Source: Alisma plantago-aquatica (Eukaryota; Streptophyta; Magnoliopsida; Alismatales; Alismataceae). From it: a stretch of DNA of 64,000 nt. Positions 56,001-64,000 of the stretch are shown here, one piece after another. The position numbers were made by a program, and so were the translations under genes. Below the pieces are notes generated by a model. The model was given only the letters and a program-made list of their open reading frames with translations. It was not told the DNA's origin and did no database searches. Position 1 is the first letter of the stretch. The number at the start of each line of letters is the position of its first letter. The stretch spans positions 1,336,850,915 through 1,336,914,914 of the forward strand of contig OY856409.1 of assembly GCA_963693085.1 (NCBI GenBank), read 5' to 3'.

Positions 56001-58438
56001 CTCCCCCCAAGCTGGAGCATTGGAGAATCACATGCCTAGATTGGATGGCAGACGAAAAGAAAGCATAAAAAAAGGTTACGACTAAAACATGATAGATATC
56101 CCCTTGACGTAGCACGATATATGCACTCCCACACACTTTCATATCTTTGGCATCTTTGACTTTGAACCTTCCATTGAGATTGTTAAACACCTGAGATTGA
56201 TAAACACAGAATCATTGAAATATCTGGAGCTTTGACTAGGTTGGAGATTGTATCTTGGATTATACTGAAGGAAGATGCAAAGATCATCTGAGTCACGAAC
56301 TCAGTTGCCACTGTTGCTGAAGTAGTTTCCAGGAGAAGACCATCATGTGGTAGCCTAGACGATCCACGTGCTTGATGGAACACAGACGAACATCAACATG
56401 CTTGACATGGCATGGACGAACATCAACATGTTTGACAAAACACAGACGAGCATCAACGTGTTTCGTATGGACGAGCGTCAACGTGAGCAAGGACGAACAT
56501 CAACGTGCTGGACATGGCATGAACGAATATCAACATGGGCACGGACGAACATCAACGTACTTAGAGGGGACGGACGAACAAGGAGGAAACATTGTTGACG
56601 TAGTCGACTGAATGATCTTCTGCAAAAGACAACTGTGTTGGACCAACACACAATGAAATGTGCATACTATCCAAGATGCTTCAATACTAGAAGTCTGAAC
56701 TGTTGCCAAAGTAGAATAACTAAGACATGGCAGATGAAGAAACATATTTGCCTGATGTAGAGTGCCGATGACTTTCAATTGATCTGAGGAATCATTTTCT
56801 TTAGCTGACAATGTGAGAGGTTGATTTTGAATGACAAATCAATGCTTGGCAACTCAGAATCCGAATGGCGAGGATGGACGACATTGGCCTTGAACTGGAG
56901 TGGGATCTGGACAATACATTAAGTGCACAAAATTCCATATGTAGACAATGTTTTTCTTCTCTTTCTTCTTTTGAGCACCTCTACTCTTCTCATTCTCCTC
57001 TTCTCTTCTCCTCTATATCTCCCTCGCACACCAACCAGAAGAGGCGAAGAAAGTGGTTGGCATGGACAAAGACAAAGAGAACTCCCCCATGACATTAGGG
57101 GACATGGGGTGGAGAGGGAAGAAATGACTGGATAGGGATTTTCTTGATATCACCAAAGAAGTAGAACCGAAATCTCTATACAAGGAGACTGCTGGATCTT
57201 AAACAAAAGCGCTACCCTAGGATTGGAATTAACCAGATTTCATGTAGTAAATGACCTGAGTATAAGATCCGGATAAGAAAATAAATGGATTTTTTTTGAC
57301 TTTGGGGTGCGGGGGCGGAATCCCAACAATATTTTTGGATCCAACAAAAATATATCTTTTTCTTGTTAGGGAGCTTCTGATCTAAGAGCTTTGAAGATGC
57401 ATAGAGAACTGATTTGGGACACATATTTGAAGATGTAGCTGTTGTTGATTGAGTTGCAAACCCTAATGGTGACAGAGAGTTTTATTGTCGAATATGTATC
57501 AACTGACTGCCGGAGACATGTCGTGTTGGCTGATGGACACGCAATTTACAAAGACCACAAATTTCTGATAGAATATGGACAACACGACATGTCGGTGATG
57601 GACACACCACGTGACTTGTCGAAGGTGTAACTCTGCTTCCCGTCAACATGGCGTGTTGGATATCAACACAACGTGTGACCTGCGTACTGGATGAAAATTT
57701 GTACTGCCTGATGAAGACACAACGTGCAGAGTGAGGAACACGCTGTGTTTTGCGTCGCCGGGGAAGAATTGTGGGAAAAATGTTAGAAACGTTTAACCCT
57801 AACTTCATGGATGACTCCTCTTCTACAAATAAGCCTCCAAGATGACGATCTGGATGATGAAGAGGATAATTCGGGTGGAGATGACTTCCACCATGGATGA
57901 CAATGATGGACAATTTGGGTGGAGATGACTTCCACCATGGATGACGATGATGATGGAGACGACGATCTCGATGGTGGAGATGACTTCCACCATTATAAGG
58001 ATGACAAACCAGATGGTGGGGATGACTTTCACCTTGGAGAAGAAGACGACACAGATGGTGGAGATGACTTCGACCATGGAAGATACCACCATGGGGTTGC
58101 TAATCTTGATGATGCAAGAAAGATGACGACTTGAATCTAGAGGGGCTGAACCTCGTGCTTGGGGAAGATGAAAGGCAAAAGGCGGATACACGGGGATGCT
58201 AGATCTGGATTTGGATCTAGATAGATGATGATGAAGATTGTACTTTCAGGTTTGGATCTGGATGATGAAGGAGATGATGAAGGGCCTTTAGAGAGAGGGC
58301 ATTGAAGATCACCCTTTGGAGAGGATGATGGAGATGGCCTTGCGGGGAGTAGACCATGACGACGGCCGCCGCCCCCGAGCGGAGGAACGTCGCTTTCCCT
58401 CTAGGGTTAGAGTCCCTGGAAAGAAGGCTCTAATACCA
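56001..58438 (-). other. Internal region of G: three kinds of repeat arrays
   Basis: Read on the + strand. An array of about seven GACGAACATCAACRTG units fills 56385-56575. A pyrimidine-rich module, the complement of the purine modules in D and F, is at 56950-57040. The box GGGTGCGGGGGCGGA is near 57306. ACACG-N-CGTGT dyads fill 57515-57750 (for example ACACGACATGT 57582-57592 and ACACGCTGTGT 57738-57748). Five hairpin units GGTGGAGATGACTTCCACC lie between 57880 and 58075. A GC-rich box near 58355-58380 matches the leader boxes of D and F. No protein family is recognised. Confidence 0.78.
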
Positions 58439-58633
58439 TGTAGAAAAGAATGGATGGATGATAATATTCACAGTATTGTGTTATGATGTTATGTTTATAA
58501 GAGAGACCCCTCTCCTTTATATAGGAGAAGGTGGACATAACTCTACAGACTTCCAAACCTGACTAGACTAGACTAGACTCTATATGGACCTACAGACTCC
58601 GACCCATATATGACAAGACTTATATTTCTAACA
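58439..58633 (-). repeat. 5' LTR of element G
   Basis: A 195-bp LTR next to the primer site, followed on the right by AATAC and the remainder of the copia E LTR. Confidence 0.92.
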
Positions 58634-58638
58634 AATAC

Positions 58639-58677
58639 AAAGGCATCTCATTCCGCACATTACTTTTTCTATCTACA
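58639..58677 (+). repeat. 3' LTR of copia E, last part
   Basis: The final 39 bp of the split LTR, ending CTATCTACA, then the target duplication AAGGT. Confidence 0.9.
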
Positions 58678-58682
58678 AAGGT

Positions 58683-58879
58683 AATGGAGATCCTAATGAA
58701 TAAATCTAAGACTAATTATCTAGATGTAAACTAATCTAAAATAACTAATCAAAAGGAATAATAATCATCAAAAGATTTCAATCATCAAGTCTGGTTTTGA
58801 CCAAAGCCTTACAAAGACTATATATAGGTGTTTAAACCCAACTCACTACACAACTAGCCAATGTGGGACTTCTTGAATT
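58683..58879. other. Short AT-rich spacer between copia E and copia J
   Basis: About 200 bp of AT-rich sequence, with CTAATC and AATCAT words, and an ACTATATATAGG box near 58820. No gene is recognised. Confidence 0.5.
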
Positions 58880-59008
58880 TGTTGTAAGGGTTAGGGTACA
58901 CAATGTGTGTACCCCTTATATTTATAAAGAGAACAATTACATATAAGTCCACATAGAATAGGAAAATAACAAGTGAATATAAAGAACTAAATAAGACACT
59001 ATTTAACA
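58880..59008 (-). repeat. Probable 3' LTR of copia J
   Basis: About 129 bp before the polypurine tract, starting TG and ending ACA, with a TATATTTATAAAG promoter-like word near 58918. The partner LTR is outside the window. Confidence 0.65.
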
Positions 59009-59034
59009 CTCTCCCTCAAATTGGAGCATAGATA

Positions 59035-60255
59035 TCAATCATGCTCAACTTTTCCACAAGAGAGCTGAAATGTTTCTTGGTCAGCAACTTGATCCTTTGA
59101 GCGAGTGAAAGGAGTGCAAATACGACCAGTCAGAATAACTTCTCTGATGAAGTGGCAGTCAACTTCAATGTGCTTGGTCCGCTCATGAAAAACAGGATTA
59201 TTTGCAATAAAGATAGCTGCTTTATTATCACAATGCATGGGAATAGGAGCAGAAGACCCCACGCCAAATTCTTTTAGAAGAGACTGTACCCATAGAAGTT
59301 CACAAGCTGTGTGAGCCATGGCCCGGTACTCGGCCCCATGCCAAATTCTTTTAGAAGAGACTGTACCCACAGAAGTTCACAAGCTGTGTGAGCCATGGCC
59401 CGGTACTCGGCCTCAACACTAGATCTAGCAACAACATTATGCTTTTTGCTCCTCCAGGTGACAAGATTTCCACCAACAAATGTACAGTAACCAGAAGTAG
59501 ATTTTCTGTCTATCTTACTTCCAGCATAGTCAGAATCAGAGTAGCCTTCAAGAGAGAAATGACCATGTTTTCTATAGAAAAGGCCTTTACTAAGGGATTT
59601 CTTCAAATACCTCAGGATATGACACAATGCTTCCCACTGACACTGTCTAGGCTTGTCAAGATACCTGCTAACAAGACCAACAACAGTCGAAATATAAGCT
59701 CTAGTAACAGTCAAATAGATTAGTTTGCCAACCAGTATCCTATATCTTTTACTGTCAGGATACATGGGACATTCATCATCGTCCCAATTTACATTAGGAT
59801 CTAGGGGTGTATCAGTGGTCCGAGCCCCAAGCATCCCAGTCTCCTGTAGAAGATCTAGAACATATTTCCTTTGAGATAAAACAAGAGCATTAGTAGTCCA
59901 GGAAACTTCAATTCCCAGAAAGTATCTCAGCTTTCCCAAATCTTTAGTGACAAAGTGTTTGCATAGGTAGGCTTTAGTAGCATGAATTTCAGATAGATCA
60001 ATTCCAGATAAAATAATATCATCAACATACACAATTAGAACCACAATACCAAAAGAAGTCTTCTTAATAAAGACAGAGTGATCAACATGAGATCTGAGAA
60101 AGCCATAGGTAGACAAAATCTTGCTCAGTTTATCAAACCAGGCACGTGGACTCTACTTGAGTCCGTAAATAGACTTTTTGAGGTGATAGACTTTGTGTGA
60201 CTCCCCCTGAGAAACAAACCCAGGTGGTTGCTCCATATAGACTTCCTCTTGGAGA
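59035..60255 (-). pseudogene. Copia J RT palm and RNase H with internal duplication
   Basis: The 280-codon frame 59274-60116 includes VVLIVYVDDIILSGID (YVDD intact), LGKLRYFLGIEVSW, SRYLDKPRQCQWEALCHILR and SDYAGSKIDRKSTSGYCTFV. The frame 59035-59370 holds [21 protein letters not shown] 73-bp segment coding AEYRAMAHTACELLWVQSLL is duplicated in tandem (59263-59335 and 59340-59412, spacer CCAT), which breaks RNase H. Confidence 0.9.
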
Positions 60256-61587
60256 TCACCATAAAGAAAGGCATTTCTTGACATCTAGCTGTATAAGGGG
60301 CCAATCCAGGTTGATTGCCATAGTGAGAAGAATCCGCACATAATTTAGCCTGACAACAGGAGAAAAAGTTTCAAAGTAATCAATACCATAAGTTTGAGTG
60401 TACCCTTTGGCCACTAGGCGGGCCTTCAGGTGTTCAACAGTCCCATCGGGATGATACTTTACAGTGTACACCCAACGACATCCAACAGGCTTGCAATCAG
60501 ATGGATGATCAACCAAATCCCAGGTACTTCTGTCAGTAAGAGAAACCATCTCCTCAGTCATGGCATGTGTCCAGGCCGTACTTTGTAAAGCCTCATGAAC
60601 ATTTTTGGGAGCATAAATAGTAGAAAGGGCAGCAACAAAATTACTAACATGGACACTAAGGTGTGCAGTAGAAACATAGTTAGCAATACTATGAGAAGTA
60701 CATGAGCGAGTGCCCTTCCTAAGAGCAATAAGCAAATCCAGATCAGAGGTTACCTCGGCAGGTGCATGACCTTCTGAAGGAGAAGATTGGTTTTCTATGT
60801 GGGGGGGGTCTGGGGCAGGAGTAGACTGCGGCAGTCGATTCCTGCGTTGGTAAACAATAAGAGGAGGAGACGTAGTCTCAGCAGGCTGCAAAGCAATCGG
60901 GGAATCACTGATAACATGCAAAGGTGCTGAAATAATATCTGAACTCAAGGTGCTCCCTTTAGTAGAGTAGTACGGAGTGTCCTCAAAGAAAACCACATCA
61001 CTGCTCGTGAACCACTTCTTAGTGACAAGGTTATAGCAACGATATCCTTTTTGAGTACGTGAATATCCCAGAAAAATATATTTTTCAACTCTAGGAGACA
61101 ACTTGTCCTTTTTCGGTCCAAGCAAACGAACAAAACAAGTTGACCCAAAAATCCTTGGAGGAACAGAAAAAAGAGGAAGGTGGGGTTGTAGCACTTGGAC
61201 AGGAATTTTATTCCCAATAACAGACGAGGGCATGCGATTAATCATAAAACAGGCAGTGAGAACCGCTTCCGGCCAAAAATGTTTTGGAGCATTAGAGTGC
61301 AACATGATAGTTCTAGTAACTTCAAGTAAATGCCTATTTTTCCTTTCAGCAAAGCCGTTTTGTTGGGGTGTGTGAGCACAGGATGTCTGATAAATGGTAC
61401 CCACATAATGAAAAAATAATTCACCATTTTTTTGAATAAATTCCAAGGCATTATCAGTGCGCAAAATTTTAATGGACATAGAAAATTGAGTTTTAATTTC
61501 AGCAAAGAAGAACTTAGTAGGCAAGACTTGTGACCTGTCTTTCATAAAAAACAACCAAGTAGCACGGGAGTAATCATCAATGCACAA
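60256..61587 (-). pseudogene. Copia J integrase core to RT start
   Basis: One 443-codon open frame. It has [48 protein letters not shown] (integrase core), [15 protein letters not shown], a Ser/Pro linker, and the RT start with [20 protein letters not shown] and [11 protein letters not shown], where a frameshift ends it. The N-terminal zinc finger lies to the right (61600-61800) in a frame with stops. Confidence 0.9.
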
Positions 61588-61942
61588 AATAAAGTATTAT
61601 TGCCTGACAAACTTGGAACATGACAAGGACCTCATACATCAGCATGAACTAAATTAAAAATGTTTTTACTACCAATCTGAGATTTTTTGGAAAAGACAAT
61701 TCTGGACTATTTGCCTAACTGACATGACTCGCACTGAAAACTGTACGTTCCTACACCATAAATAACATGTTTTATTTTATCAGCCGATGGATGCCCAAGT
61801 CTATAGTGCCACTGTAATGCAGAAACAGAGGAAGACAATGCTGAAGCTAGAACTGTAGTGCCGATCCGTTTCAAATCATCCAGATAGTAGAGTCCGTCAG
61901 GTCCTTCATGCCCCTACCAATCTTCATCCTCGTGCGAAGGTC

Positions 61943-62344
61943 CTAAAAAACACAAATACCCGGTACAAAGGTCAGACTGCAGTTTAGGTTACATACAATT
62001 TTACTGACAAATAATAGATTTAGCAGAAAATTGGGCACATTTAGAGCAGATCTCAGAAGAACTTGAGCATAAATATCACCAATCCCAAACACATCAGATT
62101 GGGATCCGTCAGCAAGCATAACAGCAGATTTAGGCCAGGGTTTAGATAATTTAGAAAAAAGAGAACGATTGCCAGAGATATGTGAAGAAGCCTCAGAGTC
62201 AATCGCCCATTTGGTACTACCAACACTAGAAGAGGGAGCACTCGGAAAGCCAGAATCACAACCAGTGTAAGTTGCAGAATGAGCTCCAGATTCAGCAGTA
62301 GAAGAAGATGAAGCACCCGTTTTCTCTAGCAGGAGGCGTTCCAC
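61943..62344 (-). pseudogene. Copia J protease region
   Basis: A 133-codon frame has KWAIDSEASSHISGNRSLFS: the protease active site DSGA reads DSEA, which should be inactive. It continues with MLADGSQSDVFGIGDI and LLNLLFVSKIVCNLNC. Confidence 0.85.
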
Positions 62345-63124
62345 TTCGGAGCGTATGAACTCAACAGTGGAGGAACTCGAGGAAGTAGTAGTAGTCTGAG
62401 AAGCACCCTCAGACGCAGCATTGGCCCACGCAGGTGTGCCATGTTTCTTCCAACACTTGTCTTCAGTGTAGTTGGTCTGACCACAAAAGTCACAGTACCG
62501 CTAAGCCGTGGTACCTCCAGAGACATCAACAGATGAACCACGACCAAGGGAGCCACGGCCAAGGGACCCACGTCCTCCACCCGAACCAGGAGGACAGTTG
62601 TCCTGAGGTTGACCTCGACCCCTACCACAGCCTCGACCAGCCATGGCAGCAAGAGCAGTAGTGTCACCAGTGTCAGAAGTCGGGTTAGATGAAGAAGCCG
62701 ACAGGCGTTGAAGACGTTGAAATGCACTCTCCAACGTCGACAGTGGATCACTGGCAAGGATCTGATCAACTACTTCAACGTATGAGTCAGGAGGTCCGCA
62801 TAAGAACTGAACAACCTGAAGTTCTTGCTGTTGTCGCTGCATAGTGGCTAAGTCAGTAGAAAGGGGATGAAGGTTCTCAAGTTCCGCCCAGAAGCCTTTG
62901 AAAGACGAAAAATAGTCAGCAATATGGGGCCCAGAAAAATGTAGACGGGTCACCTGTTTGTTCAAGTCAAACACCTTCGAATTCTTGCTATGAGAGTAGG
63001 TACTGGCCAGTTGATCCCACATCTCCTTGGCAATCGGGAGACGAAGAAGAGTAACACTAATGCGAGTTTCACTGTTGTTCATGATCCACATCATCACAGT
63101 AGAGTCATCTTTGACCCAATCATC
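62345..63124 (-). pseudogene. Copia J gag, main part
   Basis: The frame 62501-63097 encodes the capsid region (VMMWIMNNSETRISVTLLRL, AKEMWDQLASTYSHSKNSKV, QQELQVVQFLCGPPDSYVEV) and a Gly/Arg tract. A zinc knuckle CDFCGQTNYTEDKC-like stretch lies near 62445-62500 in another frame; its usual His is Tyr, and a stop precedes it. The N-terminal gag continues beyond the 63.1-63.9 kb insertion. Confidence 0.85.
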
Positions 63125-63880
63125 GTAAACACCACATGCATTATAATCCTTAGATATTCCCTTACCATTATCGAGATTTTGAACTATGGGGCACCTAGTT
63201 GCACCTTGGTTTGAAGGTGTTTCTTTCCGAGGGCATTTTTGGGATTACCCTCTTTATAAATGAGCTTATCTTTAAAAAGCTATCAACCAATGGGGTTATT
63301 TCTTTGATTAGAGGATGGTGGGGATGTCCTAGAAGTCTCCATGGGATTTTAGAACCGACATTTGATATTCAAGAAGCCTCTATGAGCTGTCCACTTGCAT
63401 GGCCATGAAGCCCTAGGCTAAGGACACATGGAAGGTCCCATAGACACCTCATGTTTGCCCCCTTCTTTATAAAGCCATATCTACCCCTTCCCACCTCCCA
63501 ATTCAAAAACTATTGCTCTCCTTCTCTTTCCTCCAACTTAGAGCATCGTTCCTACTCTGCTTGGCCACAAAGGTGCTGTCCAAAGGTAAAATAGGGTGCT
63601 TACCTTGGTGAAGAAGGCTCCTAGGGTTCCGAATTTGCTCTATTTAGGGTTTCTAAAGCTCCTTCTTGGTATGTTATTCTTTATACATTCATTATGTTCT
63701 ATCATTATCTCATAATTAAGGGAAACATAATAAATCAGAAGTTTGCCTTTATTATTAATAAAATCCTTTACATAATATGCCATCATAATCATCACATGAT
63801 TGGCTCTCTGGGCATACATACCAACACACCTCATGTGGGTCCAGAGTATATAATAAATGAATAATTGAATATTTACTCGA
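63125..63880. mobile_element. Unidentified insertion in copia J gag
   Basis: About 0.75 kb separates gag YDDWVKDDST (ending near 63124) from gag N-terminal sequence that resumes near 63880. The ends GTAAACA and TATTTAC are weakly inverted, but no convincing target duplication is visible. A TTTATAAAG word near 63472 followed by a C/T-rich leader suggests a promoter, as in a solo LTR. The class is uncertain. Confidence 0.4.
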
Positions 63881-64000
63881 CAGTACTGGGCAGAGTAGGA
63901 GGCGGATCCTGAGTTAGATGGGAGTGCTTGCCTTGGGATTTTACAAAATCTCCATGGAGCAGGCCCAGTGTTGATAGTTGCGCCCATCCAACTTCACGGT
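63881..64000 (-). pseudogene. Copia J gag N-terminal part (runs off the window)
   Basis: The - strand encodes VKLDGRNYQHWACSMEI, then after a one-base shift VKSQGKHSHLTQDPPPTLPS. This is the conserved gag start of copia elements (compare KLDGSNYHRWVASFELYVK in C). It joins in sense to the gag at 63124. Confidence 0.85.

Larger units (their letters stand above)
55804..58633 (-). mobile_element. Non-autonomous LTR retrotransposon G, nested in the E 3' LTR
   Basis: A 2,830-bp - strand element with LTRs 55804-56000 (197 bp) and 58439-58633 (195 bp) and an exact target duplication AATAC (55799-55803 and 58634-58638). The polypurine complement CTCCCCCCAAG follows the left LTR. The primer site reads GCTCTAATACCA (58427-58438), one base different from the usual form. 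The internal 2.4 kb contains no gag or pol. The LTRs differ at about 15-20 positions by eye. Confidence 0.92.
40681..58677 (+). mobile_element. Ty1/copia LTR retrotransposon E with four nested insertions
   Basis: A + strand element bounded by an exact target duplication AAGGT (40676-40680 and 58678-58682). The left LTR is 40681-40865. The right LTR starts at 55656 and is split by element G, ending 58639-58677. Removing insertions H, F, I and G leaves about 5.4 kb, a normal copia size. Primer site TGGTATCAGAGC is at 40866-40877 and the polypurine tract GAGGGGGAG ends at 55655. Gag, protease, integrase, RT and RNase H follow in copia order, all damaged. Confidence 0.92.
58880..64000 (-). mobile_element. 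Ty1/copia LTR retrotransposon J, partial at window edge
   Basis: A - strand element whose 3' LTR is at about 58880-59008 (TGTTGTAAGG to TTTAACA) with polypurine complement CTCTCCCTCA next to it. Coding order from left to right is RNase H, RT, integrase, protease, gag. Its 5' end, including the 5' LTR, lies beyond 64000. The left boundary is inferred from TG/CA ends, since no partner LTR is visible. Gag is interrupted between about 63125 and 63880. Confidence 0.87.

Noticed and set aside
56385..56580. CRISPR-like array of repeats and spacers in element G
   Set aside because: This is a plant nuclear locus; the units are short, the spacers are 5-25 bp and irregular, and there are no cas genes. 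It is an internal repeat of an LTR element.
40113..64000. Fourth TIC22 exon within the window
   Set aside because: I looked on the + strand for sequence that could encode the next conserved Tic22 segment and saw none; it is probably beyond 64000.
1..64000. tRNA or rRNA genes
   Set aside because: No tRNA cloverleaf or rRNA sequence was recognised; the TGGTATCAGAGC matches are retrotransposon primer sites.

Overview
This is plant nuclear DNA from a large, repeat-rich genome. The host gene content is one split gene on the + strand, the start of a TIC22-like chloroplast protein-import gene. Exon 1 (1032-1469) and exon 2 (1550-1612) lie at the left. Exon 3 (40038-40112) lies 38.4 kb downstream. 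The three exons are all phase 0, join with GT-AG borders, and give 192 codons, about the first two thirds to three quarters of the usual protein. I found no later exon, so intron 3 appears to run more than 23.8 kb to the end of the window. The species cannot be named. An angiosperm that tolerates very long introns is the simplest reading.

Intron 2 (1613-40037) holds, left to right: a MITE with 8-bp target duplications (2270-2913); a Ty1/copia element A (3745-8581, - strand); about 5 kb of unassigned DNA with short dispersed repeats; a degenerate LINE (13738-17784, - strand) that contains a second, inverted copy of the same MITE; copia element B (19149-24207, - strand); and copia element C (26128-34700, - strand), which is itself split by a non-coding LTR element D (26765-30032, + strand). 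All the protein-coding elements in this intron lie antisense to TIC22.

Intron 3 begins with a copia relic and then a nested stack. Copia element E (40681-58677, + strand, target duplication AAGGT) has been invaded by a solo LTR H (41620-44382), a non-coding LTR element F (45136-48729), a rearranged copia piece I (50251-53551) whose two halves point in opposite directions and which is flanked by an exact 117-bp duplication, and a non-coding LTR element G (55804-58633) inside the right LTR of E. After this comes copia element J (58880 to beyond the window, - strand), whose gag is interrupted by about 0.75 kb of unidentified DNA.

The most unusual signal is in the non-coding parts of the LTR elements. 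D, F and G each have LTRs of about 190-220 bp, a tRNA-Met-type primer site and a polypurine tract, but no recognisable gag or pol. They share short internal boxes despite different LTRs. The leaders of E, F and G carry arrays of an 11-bp dyad, ACACG-N-CGTGT, and E and G also share repeated GTGGAAGTCAT hairpin units. This looks like a group of non-autonomous elements with a common palindrome-rich leader, possibly mobilised by E-like autonomous elements (inference). All element boundaries given with target duplications were read directly from the sequence; family names rest on recognised protein motifs; no database search was possible.
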